64,000 nucleotides of DNA from Lepidostoma basale. Lineage: Eukaryota; Arthropoda; Insecta; Trichoptera; Lepidostomatidae. The notes below the pieces were generated by a model. The model was not told where the DNA came from. It ran no database searches and saw only the letters and a list, made by a program, of their open reading frames with translations. Location: contig JAHDVF020000493.1 in the NCBI GenBank assembly GCA_022606425.2, forward strand, positions 744,001-808,000. The letters run 5' to 3'. Made by a program: the position numbers and the translations under genes. Below, piece by piece: positions 30,906 through 41,632 of the stretch (position 1 is the first letter of the stretch; every line of letters starts with the position of its first letter).

Positions 30906-31182
30906 ATTGTCGCGAAAAAATAAAAACACAATTGTGATACATAAAACAAAGTTTTTAATTAACAATTTATAATTCATTTTAAGTAGGTATTAATGCAGGC
31001 TTCCACGTGAATTATATTCCATTGTAATTCATATTTTTAATTTTGACTTTTGCACATTTCATGAACTTAATTCATTTTAAGTATTAATTGTAATTCAATA
31101 AAAAGGTGAATTAAATTTAGCTTATAAGTTAACACAACATTTATTGATTCTGAGGCGGTACGAAGTTCGTCGGGTCAGCTAG

Positions 31183-32819
31183 TATACAAAATAAATACTT
31201 AAGTGAAATTTTCAAGAATGTGGTCAGTTCAAAATTATTTTTTAGAAAATATAAATTTTAATATTGCTACCCCACAAATTAAGTGCTTCAAACGTAGCAT
31301 GCTTCAAGCATAAAATTTTAAATTTCGTGTCTTAATCATAAAAACCATGTTCCTCAATCAAAACATTTTAAATCAAGACAGATATTTCATTTATATTTAA
31401 AAAATAGCTTCCTTCGTTTCCATGTGACCATAGTGATCTGGACATATTTTTACCAAAGTAATTTTTATCGGATTGTCCTTGTGTATGTATGTGCGTGTAA
31501 GTGTTTTTATATGTGTGTGTGTTACATTATATTGTTACGATTATTGCGCCAGGTGTATCTGCTGTGGGTGTATGCGTAGACTAACAGGTAGAATAAATCT
31601 GTATTAAGTATTGAACACACACAGACGTTGAGTTGTCATTGTATGTGTTTTGTGAATTAAGCTAAATATTTATTTGTGCAATTCATTTTGTATGTATCAA
31701 GTTAAATTCGACCCGAATAAAAAGTTACAAACCAAAGCTACTACGGCTATTTTATATACACACTTTAGAATTACCCTTTTTTTAACAACATCATACTAAA
31801 CAAAAATGTTAGCTTTGCAAGTTTGCAAATAAATCTCAGCAATCTTAACACTCCCGGATTAAGCAATTGAGTTACATTTTTAGTTTATTAACACTAATCA
31901 AAAGATGCTAACAATTTAAACAATATTGATGGAATATATACGTATCTTTTTATAAAGTGTCTAAATTTACGTGTATTGAGGACGACTTCAATTCCACGAA
32001 ACAAGTGGATCATGTTTGCTTGAATATAAGGTCACGATGCTGAATGTGAATTAGTAAAAGGATACTTCTATTTCAAGGGAACAATAAATGTTTTGTTATT
32101 TTTAATCTACGCTTTCATACTCGTTTCAATTAATTTAATAGCAGGATGATTATTTTATTGTCTTCTTGAAGTTCAGGTAGAAATACCCCTAAATCCTTCA
32201 TTACACTAGAGATGGGAATTCTACACAATTAATAAAAAGAAAATATTTATTTATATATATATATATATATCATCCCTTGTAAAAAGATTATTTTGATTTA
32301 AATAATTATAGAAAAGTTCTTTTATTTCTAGATTATTTATAGAAATATTATACTTTACTAACAATCGCTTGAGGAGAAAGCTAGATTAAATATAGAAGCT
32401 ATGATAAACCATGTTTTATCAGGCAGTATATTTACTTTAAGGATAAAAAATTTATACGTGTATATTCATACCCCCTCGACGATTATTATAATATGTGTTT
32501 AAGAAATGTAAGACGTTTTGAAAGGGCAGCGGACCCAAAAAAGTTGGTCTAATGTCAGATGCAGCTCCTAGTGAGTGAGTCTTTCGCGAAGACGAGGCTA
32601 TAAAAAATAGATTAATCATTATTTTATGTTTTTACAATTGACCCAAAAAAATTGTTTATAAATAATTTTGAAAAAATAATCTAATGCAAATTTTATAGAA
32701 CCCTTTAGATTACACTAAATATAAAATGAATTATTTTTATGATATGATCTGTAAAACTGTTTATGCTAACAACGAAGGGCTATATGTAAAAGTCGATTTG
32801 CGTTGATATAGGTACAACA
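31183..32819. other. AT-rich stretch, possible old LTR, TA microsatellite
   Basis: No frame. 31540-31760 (starting TGTTACGATTATTGCGCC, with AATAAATCTGTATTAAG inside) has the look of a solo LTR, but no matching second copy or 5-bp target duplication is visible. (TA)n at about 32253-32272. The remainder shows nothing. Confidence 0.4.
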
Positions 32820-32880
32820 AATTAACCGAATAAAATTTTTGATATCATAACAATGCTATAAATTTTAACAGTTAACATTT
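32820..32880. repeat. F2-family fragment
   Basis: TTTTTGATATCATAACAATG, CTATAAATTTTAACAGTTAA: one outer end of F2. Confidence 0.5.
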
Positions 32881-33244
32881 GAAATATTCAAAAGCGAATT
32901 CATCTGAGCTGTCGCCGCGAGATTGTGGTAAAACATTTCAATATTTGGAGAATTTTAAAATTCGAATAGTTGAACGGTTGATCGATGAATCGATTATACC
33001 CAACTCTACGTTGTACATTGTCTGTGTGTACCGAGCGTTAGTGTTGGTACCGAGAAGCGTGTGTTGGTGGGCTGTAGAAGAACTCATGAGAACCAAAGAC
33101 GTGATGTCTTCGCCAGCGGTATAGTTTAAGAATGAAATGTGCCGGTTTTAATACGGCGAGGCGCACTTGAGTAGTTCACGGAAAAACCGAAACAAAAAAT
33201 GCGAAAGTTTTTGTAATTAATTTTGAATAAACATTTTTATCAAA
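32881..33244. other. Unclassified stretch
   Basis: An 81-codon frame (32879-33124) with no recognisable domain. Not shared with any repeat here. Confidence 0.4.
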
Positions 33245-33247
33245 ATT

Positions 33248-33622
33248 TTTCTGTGTATGATAGAGTGTCGAGTGACAGTATAAGAAGCGAATGATGGTGT
33301 TATGAACAAAATAATGAAAGGATCATTAAGGTGGTTTGGACATATAAAAATAATGAATGAAGAAAGAATGGTAAAATAATTATATGTCAACGATGTGAAT
33401 GGAACCAGAAATAGAGGAAGACCGAGGAAAACGTGGCATGATCAAATAAATCAAATATTGAATGTCGGGCATGTGAGGAGTCAGAGAAATCGACGCTCCT
33501 GCGTGACACGACGTATGAATGTTGAGGAAGCGAGAGAAATATGTCAGGAAAGAAAAATGTGGCAGTCCATTCTTTCTGCCTATCCCTCCGGGGAAACGGC
33601 GTGATGGTTAGTTAGTTAGTTT
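33248..33622 (+). mobile_element. LINE-A copy 18
   Basis: VYDRVSSDSIRSE, GSLRWFGHI-like (HIKIMNEERMVK), one stop (TAATTATATG), then VNGTRNRGRPRKTWHDQINQ, ILNVGHVRSQRNRRSCVTRR, MNVEEAREICQERKMWQSIL, SAYPSGETA, stop, (TTAG)3. Confidence 0.85.
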
Positions 33623-33682
33623 TTTTTCTAATACTGCATTTTAAAACTTTATTGGATATGAAAAACGTATATGTTCTAGATT

Positions 33683-33888
33683 TATAATAGAATATGAATA
33701 ACTATCGAAGTGTGCGCGGGAGATGCCTGTTGGTGGCGATGGAGTTCGTAACCCATTACACCGCGTCACTCGTGGGTGCTTAAAGAGAAGGATGGAGTAC
33801 CGTATCAGATAAAGTGTGACAGTCCATTCATTCTGCCTACCCTTTCGGGAAGACGGCGTGACGGTTAGTTAGTTAGTTTTTAGTTTTT
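33683..33888 (+). mobile_element. SINE copy 3
   Basis: 5'-truncated: CGAAGTGTGCGCGGGAGATG, CCTGTTGGTGGCGATGGAG, GTGTGACAGTCCATTCATTC, ACGGCGTGACGGTTAGTTAG. TTCTAGATT at 33674-33682 and 33889-33897 is a probable 9-bp target duplication. Confidence 0.8.
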
Positions 33889-33929
33889 TTCTAGATTATT
33901 TGAATTTATATTTCATTAATTTACCATAT

Positions 33930-33976
33930 TATGTATGGAAGCGAAGCATGGAACTGTCAGAAGAAGGATGAAAGAA
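33930..33976 (+). mobile_element. LINE-A sliver
   Basis: TATGTATGGAAGCGAAGCAT, GGAACTGTCAGAAGAAGGAT: a 45-bp piece starting at the common 5' breakpoint. Confidence 0.6.
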
Positions 33977-34679
33977 GAGCGGAAAAATACGCGGTATATT
34001 GGCGATGGTGATAGTGCCACTTACAAAGGATTGTTGGATTTGAATTAATATGATGTTCCAGTATAGCAGATTAGCAGTAAGAATGATATTTCTCGATTTA
34101 TAACCATGAAATCACTTATACTTTAAACGCGTGTTTTTCAAAACTGAATTTTTCAAATTTGCTTCAGTTATAACTCAAAGACAAATCATCTGATCAATTT
34201 GATTTTTGTTGCAGCTTCTTTTATACTCGTATATATTTTTCCATACCATGAACCTTCAGTTTTCCGATCGAATAATAGTATAATTTTGGCACACCCAAAA
34301 TCATCAATTTCTCACGCAGATTTTTTTTTATATTTCGCCATTTTGTTAAATTTCTTTTTTTTTCGATCGAGGGTCATGGTACGGGAAATACCTTCTAGTT
34401 TAATATACTTTTTTTGGGCACTGTGATGGTCGCTATCATTGCAGCAGTGAACAGACTTTTTTTGAAGCCCTGGGAGATTGAGAATAACTCGCTGAATTTT
34501 CACTTTTTTGGTCCAAAAACTATAGCTCGAATTTTTTATGAATTAAAAAACTGTTTTTTCCACTTTTAAGCTTATTTTTCTCAATACTTTCGACTTCATC
34601 GTCGGGAGAACGACATAAATTATCTAAAATTAAACATTAATTTGATTTGTGATTTTTTCTTAATTTCTTATTTTTGTAT
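33977..34679. other. AT-rich spacer
   Basis: No repeat family or credible gene seen on either strand. Confidence 0.5.
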
Positions 34680-35845
34680 ATTTTCCCTACCTTGGGTAAA
34701 CTGCCTTGTTTTACCTGATTTGTTTTTTTTTTTCTTTGTCCCGAGATATTTTCTTGTTTGGACTAATTTGTGAATTGTTTTTTCTTTATGTAATGCTACT
34801 GTATCGTTCAATCCGATTTGCATATCTCTTTTTCATCATACTTGGTTTGTTTGTTTGTTTTTTCTTTGTCTCTTGCTATTGTTTTAGTATACCTTGTCTT
34901 ATTATACCTATTTTGATTAGATATAATTGAATTGTGAATTGTTTTTTCTTCATGTAATACTATTGTATCGATCTATGGAGTCCTCACGAGGCGAGATATT
35001 CCATTATGCTGGAGAGGGTTCAGAAAAAATTTCTGAGGTATCTCTACATGAGGGAGTATGTTAGCTATCCTTGGCTCTATCCCACGGCATTTCTTTTGGG
35101 AATGCTCGGAACCAATTCTCTACAGCTTCGAAGAGATGGACATCTAATTACCCATTTCTTTAGATTAATTAGGGGATGCTTCGAGAACTCGGCCGTACTG
35201 GAGGGTGTTCGGCTTTTTGTCCCCGATAGATATCTCCGACAGCGACAGCACAGATTGTTTTATCTACCGGCTGCCAGAACCAATCTGCCTCTGGTGACAC
35301 CGTTGGGAAGAGCAATTAGTCTGCTGAACGCGGTCTCCTCGGAGATCGACGTCTTTCATGTTAGTGAAAGTACGTTCAGAAGGCAAATACTCTTAATCCT
35401 GGAGAGTATCCTGTCTTCCTAATGTTGAACCATCTCTTATGCGTTTCTGGTAGTATACTATATACTCGTATAATATATTATTTTACCTGTTCTCAATAGA
35501 TGCCTTAAAAATAAATTTTGTAATGTCTGTTGATGAAATAATCTGATTTGATTTGATTTGATTGATCTATCTGTTTTGTATATCTCATTTTTTATGATAC
35601 TTTGATTTGTTTGTTTGTTTTTTTCTTTGCCTCGTGCTATTGTTTTTATCTTAAAATGTCTTGTTTTGCCTGACGGTTCTTTATACCGAAGGGTGGTACA
35701 AGATAGTTGAACTTCCGGTGTTATGTTCTTGGTGTGCACATCTAACTGAGGCATCTAATCTGTTTTAATATATTTTTTATTACTTATCACTATTGTATAT
35801 TGGATGCTTTGTTTGTGTACCAACAATAAATAAATAAATAAATAC
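34680..35845 (+). mobile_element. LINE 3' UTR with internal tandem repeats, split by LINE-B
   Basis: T-rich sequence in which GTGAATTGTTTTTTCTTTAT, CTGTATCG, GGTTTGTTTGTTTG and CTTGCTATTGTTTTAG occur in a ~155-bp unit: once at 34773-34930, again from 34932, interrupted by LINE-B, continuing at 35571-35730. It ends in CCAACAATAAATAAATAAAT, an AATA-type tail. Reading it as a LINE 3' UTR is inference from that tail; no coding end is visible. Confidence 0.6.
34977..35563 (+). mobile_element. LINE-B copy 3, intact C-terminal frame
   Basis: 138-codon open frame: MLERVQKKFLRYLYMREYVS, YPWLYPTAFLLGMLGTNSLQ, HFFRLIRGCFENSAVLEGVR, LFVPDRYLRQRQHRLFYLPA, ARTNLPLVTPLGRAISLLNA, SEIDVFHVSESTFRRQILLI. A 140-bp 3' UTR and (TTTGA)n tail follow. 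GATCTAT on both sides (34970-34976, 35564-35570). This is the C-terminal tail of a Jockey/CR1-type RT protein; the catalytic domain is missing. Least damaged LINE-B here. Confidence 0.88.
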
Positions 35846-36546
35846 ATCTAAAAATATATCCTTAAAAAAATAAAACATTTCGTGCAGTAATTTTCTTTAA
35901 AAAAAACACTCTTTTTTCAGGCGGTCATACTAGTGGTGCCCCTTAATGTCAGTATTACTAAAATAACAAGAATCAACAAATATTTTAATTTAAAAATGAA
36001 ACCACTAATTCTTAAGAATTTAAAATCAAATACATTACAGTTATTAAACGATAAATTTGTATATTATAAGTGGCACTGCATTTTGCATCGTTAGACCTCC
36101 ATCCAATAAATTAAGCGAAAGAAAGTCCGATCGTAAAAAGTAACATCTTATTTTGATGTATCTTTTCTTATACCAAAAAAACTAGTTGATGTCATAATTA
36201 AAATTATTTAAAAAATGGGTACAGTATTCATAAGGTTCGTAGATCAATTTCTCTCAATTAGTTTTTGATTAATTATTCAAAACGGCGTTTAACCATTAGA
36301 TGTAATTGCGCCAAACAGACAGGTATTTTAATTGATTATAATGATTACTCCGGCCCTGTATACCGAGAGGAAAACGTAGTTAAGATGATATTTTTTATGT
36401 ACATAATACACCGTATTCAAACTTCGACCCGCAAAGCTTTGAAAGCTTTTTTAAATATGTATTGCATATATTTATAAAATATTTAATCATTTTTTTGATT
36501 AGATTATTCATGTATTTGAAAATATATATAATACATATATTAAAAA
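35846..36546. other. AT-rich spacer
   Basis: No repeat or gene recognised. Confidence 0.55.
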
Positions 36547-36547
36547 T

Positions 36548-36865
36548 TAATCTAAAAATAACATTTTGTGTTAAAATATTTTTATTTTGTTATTTTATTT
36601 TATATCATTGTATTTTATAATATTTATTTAGATTTATTTTGTGGATGTTAGACGATCGAAGTGTGCGCGGGAGATGCCTATTGGTGGCGAAGAGGTTCGC
36701 AACCCATCACACCGCGTCTCCCGTAACTGGCGATAAAGATGGAGTGCCGCATCGGTTAAAGTGTGACAGTCCATTCTTTCTGCCTACCCTTTCGGGGAGA
36801 CGGCGTGATAGTTAGGTTGTGTTAGGTTAGTTAGGTAAGTTAGTTTAGTTAGTTGGTTTTAATTT
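36548..36865 (+). mobile_element. SINE copy 4, near full length
   Basis: Starts ATCTAAAAATAACATTTTGTG, shown in part, then the AT-rich 5' part, GTGGATGTTAGACGATCGAA, structured core, GTGTGACAGTCCATTCTTTC, GGCGTGATAGTTAGG and an irregular TTAG/TTAGG tail. Confidence 0.82.
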
Positions 36866-37509
36866 ATTGAACAAATATATTTTTTTAATTTATCAGCTTT
36901 GTAAGTAAGGCTTAAAACGATATTGAATTATTTTGTATTGAAATTTCTTTGTAGAAGTTCATTTTAATTATTGAATACAAAAAATATATAAACAAAATAG
37001 TGTGCTTCCACTAGTGTTTAACGTCGACCTTGCTGCCTTCTGGTGGATCAACCATCTTTTCGTGGCTCATTTGTGTACAATAAAAATAAAAAAGTAAATC
37101 ATACGAAAAATGATTTTTCCGACTTCTCACGTTGCAAATGTTTAAAATTGATTTGGTGGGACCACGTTTTTTTTCCAAGTTTCGCGATTTCTTTCTGCAT
37201 TATCATCGTTAACGTAGTTTTTACCTCATGACATTTGTTATTAATATTGCATCGTTTAACTGTATGTGAGGTGATCATATATGGGTAACGGTCCTTAACT
37301 AAACGGCTTACTTGTACGTTTGATAAATGAATCATTTGGGAGTGCGCAATGCAATCAAACGTTTCAATTGTAGAAAAACATTTCAGGAACATTAATCATG
37401 GAGGTGCTTGATTGGAGATGGAACCATCATTTTCTACCGCAGGTCACTGTCAATCAGTATAGTTTCACCACTGTCGCTGGCTACTTAGCAGTGAATCAAC
37501 TAAACGAGA
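36866..37509. other. Spacer
   Basis: No repeat family seen. 37380-37500 is less AT-rich but has no frame. Confidence 0.5.
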
Positions 37510-37514
37510 GGAAC

Positions 37515-37943
37515 AAATAAAAAATAAGAGAGACATACGAATTAATACTTCCGTATACTTTCGTATGAAACTATCCGTTTATCGCTTGGTGCGCCTTCAT
37601 GGACAAGGATCACACAACTGCACCTAGAATCGGGAATCCCGATGATAGATGAATTCATTCTGAAACTTGCCGAACGTTTTTACAAAGGACTCCCTTCACA
37701 TCCTAACCCCACAATAAAAGATCTCTCAAATTACGACCCAAACACCTCCAGCCGCCACAAGCGCCCAAAATCGATCCTCCTTCAGAGGAACACTCCGGGC
37801 CACACAAATCATGCCCCCGCATATACTTACAAACCACCAAATCACCTTCCAACAATATTCCCATCAGACGTAAGAGGAACAGCCACTTTGGCTGAACCTC
37901 TGTAAGCCAGAAGATCCAAGTCCAAGCCCAAGTCCACTTAATT
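37515..37943 (+). mobile_element. LINE-J (Jockey-like) 3' end
   Basis: IDEFILKLAERFYKGLPSHP, NPTIKDLSNYDPN and HKRPKSILLQ: the HPNPLI...NYDP...RPK.IL order is the C-terminal end of Jockey-clade RT proteins. The 3' UTR with GTAAGAGGAACAGCCAC, GCCAGAAGATCCAAGTCC and an AAGTCC-type tail follows. Its 3' UTR recurs at 46028-46140 on the minus strand. Confidence 0.8.
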
Positions 37944-37955
37944 TTTGGTGTAGCA

Positions 37956-38398
37956 ACAACAACAACAACAACAACAACCCATGACGCCGTTTCTCCGCAG
38001 GGGTAGGCAGAGAAAATGGACCGCCACATTATTCTATCCTGGCACACTTCTCTAGCTTCCTCCACATTCATACACGCACGTCGATTTTTCGACTTCTAAC
38101 ATGACCAAACTTTAAAATTTGATTAATTTGGTCATGCCATGTTTTCCTCGGTTTGCCTCGACTCCATACTCCATTTACATCATTAACGTATACTTTCTTA
38201 ACCATTCTTTCTCCATCCATGCGCTCCATATGTCTGAACCAACGCAGCGATCCTTTCATAATTTTGTTCACAATACCTTCTTCCGCTCTACATTCCTTTC
38301 TTATATCAGCATTTAAGATTCTGTCGTATATCGTTCTACCACACATACGTCTCAGGGGCCTCATCTCTACCGCATTTATTCTGCTCTCATCCTTCTTC
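37956..38398 (-). mobile_element. LINE-A copy 20, TTG tail, target duplication
   Basis: Minus strand: VEMRPLRRMCGRTIYDRILN, ADIRKECRAEEGIVNKIMKG, SLRWFRHMERMDGERMVKKV, YVNDVNGVWSRGKPRKTWHD, one frameshift, then MNVEEAREVCQDRIMWRSIF and SAYPCGETA. The stop is mutated (TCATGG), so the frame runs into the (TTG)8 tail as Val repeats. TTTGGTGTAGCA at 37944-37955 and 38399-38410 is a 12-bp target duplication. Confidence 0.88.
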
Positions 38399-38540
38399 TT
38401 TGGTGTAGCACTATTAAAAATAATTGAAAAACACTTTTATGTTTTGTTTTTAGACCACTTAATTTGTTTTAAGAAACCAACCGATTTCATTTCGAAAAGT
38501 GTGTCAAAATGTCCTAATGAACCCATTTTTATACGATAAA

Positions 38541-38815
38541 CAAATGTTACTATTAAAATTTAAAACACTGTTATAATATCACAAATTCTTTTTATTCACT
38601 GAGAGTGTCGAGACAGCTGTTTCGCCAACAGATGTTGACAACTAAGAGTTTATTGTAACACCTGATGATGCCGATATCGGTTAGCGAAACAGCTGTCGCG
38701 ACACTCTCAGTGAATAAAAAGTAATTGTGATATTATAACAGTGTTTTAAATTTTAATAGTAATAATGTTGAAGTATCATAGTGTTTCGGACAATGGACTA
38801 TTTGGTAAACAAATG
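38541..38815. repeat. F2-family palindrome
   Basis: AAATTTAAAACACTGTTATA arms, GTCGAGACAGCTGTTTCGCC on the left, and on the right CTGATGA-T-GCC...GC-GAAACAGCTGTC (38662-38697). Flank GTTGAAGTATCATAGTGTTT follows. Confidence 0.78.
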
Positions 38816-38859
38816 ATTCTACTGAAATCTTTTAGTGGAAGTTAATTTTAAATAGTAAT

Positions 38860-38980
38860 TAAATAAAACGATGGTTTTTAAATAATTTCACTCTGGTATT
38901 TATTTTGACAGCGACCGGTTTCGCCAGGTTCGCTGGCATCGACCGAATGTTAGTTAGTTGTAAGTTAGTTCTATTGAGAT
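38860..38980 (-). repeat. F4-type hammerhead-like repeat
   Basis: Minus strand 38944-38913: GTCGATG-CCAG-CGAAC-CTGG-CGAAACCGGTC. Perfect 4-bp stem; the CTGATGA box is degenerate. TATTTTGACAGCGACC continues the class. Confidence 0.58.
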
Positions 38981-39439
38981 AAATCGCGTGATGTGTTTTC
39001 TATTCAAATATATAAAATAAATCAACTCTTTATTTTTTAATCATTTTGATCTTCTATAAGGCTAGGCGCCTTGATTGCAATTTAATATTAATATTTCAAT
39101 ACTTATAACCCACGTGGTAAATGTTTAAATTATAATATACATACTTCTATAATAATGCAAATTAGGGATTTACAGACACTAATGCCTAAATAATAGCGCA
39201 TACTAACAGACATCAGTAATTGGAGTTGAGGCGACAGCAGGATGTTGTGATAGCCACTTTGTAGATAAAATGTATTAAGTAATTAAGACTAATGCCTCTT
39301 TGTTTTATACTCGGGTAATATTATAAACTATTCAGAATGAAAAAAAACACGTTTTTACAGATATTTTTACAGGTAGGCAAGTTCAATTAATTTTACATTG
39401 TAATGAATAACTAATATTAATAATCTAGTAAATATGGAA
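38981..39439. other. AT-rich spacer
   Basis: Nothing recognised. Confidence 0.5.
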
Positions 39440-39680
39440 TTTATTGTTTCTTTAAAATTATGTAAAACTCCCTACAAGTGAATACGTTTGTTTTCTGGAA
39501 GCTTAATAATATTTTATGCGATTGACGTGTTTGGCCTAGCTAAGGCAAATTATGATATTTGATAAACATAATTACACATTTGATAATGCCTTAGCTAGAC
39601 GAAATATATCATTCCCATAAACTATAGTATAATAAAACTTCAACATAAATTAGCATGAATAATTTAATTCGCTTTAATTT
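39440..39680. repeat. H-family palindrome copy
   Basis: ATGTAAAACTCCCTACAAG, GTTTGTTTTCTGGAAGC, GATTGACGTGTTTGGCC, CATTTGATAATGCCTTAGC, CGAAATATATCATTCCC, reverse arm worn. Confidence 0.68.
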
Positions 39681-39723
39681 AGCTATTAACGATCTATGTA
39701 TAAAATTAAATTAAATAGACAAT

Positions 39724-39912
39724 ATGTGCACCATCTAAAAAGCATATTTTGTGTTAAATAATTTTTTTTTGTTATTTTATTTTATATCATTGTATTTTAT
39801 ATTATTTGTTTTAGACTTTTTTGTGGATGCTGGACGATCGAAGTGTCCGATCGAGATGCCAATTGGTGGCGATGAGGTTCGCAACCCATCACACGTTAGT
39901 TAGTTAGTTTTA
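39724..39912 (+). mobile_element. SINE copy 5 lacking the LINE-derived segment
   Basis: 5' end GTGCACCATCTAAAAAGC, AT-rich part, GTGGATGCTGGACGATCGAA, core up to CAACCCATCACAC, then directly GTTAGTTAGTTAG. The ~110 bp between core and tail, including the LINE-A-like end, are absent. Confidence 0.8.
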
Positions 39913-39984
39913 TAAAAAAAATATCATTAGTTGTAAATATAATAAATTGACATTTTTACTTTAAAAAAATTACAATTATTTAGA

Positions 39985-40117
39985 ATTTACTGTATCCTGA
40001 ACAATGATGTAAAATTCCATATTAAATCATTAATACGAATAAAGACGTCTATTTTCTAGAAGTTTTATTTTAATTTATGAGAATGACACGTTTCACATTC
40101 CTAAGGCATTATCAAAT
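39985..40117. repeat. H-family, left half
   Basis: CCTGAACAATGATGTAAAAT, ATTTTCTAGAAGTTTTATT, GAATGACACGTTTCAC, CTAAGGCATTATCAAATG; then LINE-C sequence begins. Confidence 0.65.
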
Positions 40118-40315
40118 GTCTGTCTGTGGTGTTGAGGACATAGTGAGATGGAGAAGAAGCAAAGGGTGTCTTTAGAGAAATCACGTGGACCGCATGGAGA
40201 ATACAAGAATTGCAAAAATAGTTAAAGATGCAAAATCCAAGTAGCAAGAGATTACCAGGAAGGCCGCCAAAAAGATGAAGAGATGGCTGTACATCATCAT
40301 CCCAGGACATAAATC
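40118..40315 (+). mobile_element. LINE-C fragment
   Basis: CGVEDIVRWRRSKGCL-like, HVDRMENTRIAKIV, then LPGRPPKR.RDGCTSSS in broken frame. Abuts the H half on the left and the LINE-B tail on the right. Confidence 0.65.
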
Positions 40316-40500
40316 AAATCAAATCAAATCAGTTTATTAACTTAATAGACATTACAAACAGGAAAATGTTTAAGGCATCTATTTAGTACAGGTAAATATT
40401 ATAAAAATACAACAAAGTACCAGGAACGTATTAGAGATGGTTCGACATTAGGAAGACAAGATACTTTCTAATGTCAATAGTATTTGCCCCCTGTAAATAA
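40316..40500 (-). mobile_element. LINE-B copy 4 (3' UTR)
   Basis: ATCAAATCAAATCAGTTTAT tail, GTACAGGTAAATATTATAAA, GTACCAGGAACGTATTAGAG, TTCGACATTAGGAAGACAAG: 3' UTR and last codons of LINE-B on the minus strand. Confidence 0.78.
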
Positions 40501-40869
40501 TAAACAAGTCATATAACCTGAACTAAGAGAAAGAAGAAGATATTTTTGTCACCAAATTCATTTGTTTTGTCTTCTCACTTTAGAAGTGGTATTTTGGTCG
40601 ATAAACCCGTACTTTGAATACTTTACTCATTTTGTTTTGACTGCAAGAGCAAAATAATGTCTTGGCCCGGCAGAAAGCTGGAAACGCAAAATCTACTTCG
40701 TAGGACTTTCTTTTCTTTGTTTGACAAGCTTGTAGGATTATTTTCGATGTAAACGGAACAAAAAATATAATATTGACGATGTATACCGAACAATAAAAAT
40801 ATGAATATCGAGGAAAACGTAGCATGATCAAATCTTACAATCCAAATATTAAGTAATAATTAATTAAAA
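40501..40869. other. Spacer with a worn LINE-A piece
   Basis: Positions 40745-40857 keep GATGTAAACGGAAC and CGAGGAAAACGTAGCATGAT, from LINE-A (plus). Nothing else is recognised. Confidence 0.4.
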
Positions 40870-41055
40870 TGTCCATTTATTTTTTCTTGAACAATGATGT
40901 AAAACTCCATATTAAACAATTAATACGAATGAAAACGTACGTTTTCTAGAAGAATTATTATAATTAATGGGATTGACATATTTCGTGTTTTGGTTAATGT
41001 TAATAATGTCTTAGAAAGGCGAAACATGTCATTCTCATAAAATGTATGTCATTCT
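40870..41055. repeat. H-family palindrome copy
   Basis: TTCTTGAACAATGATGTAAA, GAAAACGTACGTTTTCTAG, GGCGAAACATGTCATTCTC, with a local repeat of ATGTCATTCTCAT. Confidence 0.68.
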
Positions 41056-41295
41056 CATTAATATAGAAGCTCAGACGAAAAATAGACAAGAAGACTGCTG
41101 ACTTGAAGACCGTAGACAGCAAAGAGAAGTGCAGGGCGACCGCAACTACGGTGGAAGGATGATCTGAACAGAAATGTCGGAATAACCTAGATGTAGTCTG
41201 CACAAGACAGAGTGAGATGGAAGCGAATGGAGGAGGCCTTTAACCAGGAGTGGACGGGAATATGCTGAGGAAGAAGAAGAAGAAGAAACCAATTA
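41056..41295 (+). mobile_element. LINE-E 3' end with GAA tail
   Basis: RRKIDKKTADLKTVDSKEKC, RATATTVEG-like, TGAACAGAAATGTCGGAATA, GTGAGATGGAAGCGAATGGA, GGAGGCCTTTAACCAGGAGT, then (GAA)n. Matches 56190-56400 on the minus strand. Confidence 0.72.
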
Positions 41296-41435
41296 TTAAA
41301 AATCATGTTAGACAGGAGTCGGAGAAATCAACATGTGTCCATACCACAATTTATGAATGTTGAGGAAGCTAGAAATGTATTTCTGAAAAATGTGGCGGTC
41401 CATTATTTCTGCCTTAGAGATATTCATCACCTAAC
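41296..41435 (+). mobile_element. LINE-A copy 23 (3' part)
   Basis: NHVRQESEKSTC-like (frame shifted), MNVEEARNVF, KNVAVHYFCL; no tail. Confidence 0.65.
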
Positions 41436-41477
41436 GACTTATTATATTTTCTGGAAATAATATTATTCCTTTTAAAT

Positions 41478-41632
41478 AACAAACCATCACACCGTCTCCT
41501 CGAAGGGGTAGGCAAAAATAATGCACTGCCACAATATTCTTTCCTGGCATACTTTCTAGCTTTATTAGTATTGATACATCGTAAAATGCACGCACGTCGA
41601 TTTCGCAGACTCCTCACGGAACTTACTCGAAA
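41478..41632 (-). mobile_element. LINE-A copy 24 (3' part)
   Basis: Minus strand: MRSLRNRRACILRCINTNKA, RKYARKEYCGSALF in shifted frame, GGAGACGGTGTGATGG end. Confidence 0.72.

Larger units (their letters stand above)
28782..31182 (+). mobile_element. Non-autonomous Helitron
   Basis: 5' end TCTATATATATAAAACAAAG followed within 80 bp by AACTCGAGAACGGCTGGACC, the usual subterminal words of lepidopteran Helitrons. 3' end GGTACGAAGTTCGTCGGGTC + AGCTAG, preceding T. It sits between A and T (…CAATA / TATACA…), as Helitrons do. No Rep or helicase frame is seen in 2.4 kb, so it would need enzymes in trans. It contains a LINE-A copy, a Penelope-like fragment and an acidic peptide frame at about 29400-29541 of unknown origin. 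Confidence 0.78.

Noticed and set aside
31540..31760. Solo LTR starting TGTTACG
   Set aside because: No partner copy, primer-binding site or 5-bp target duplication could be seen; kept only as a remark.
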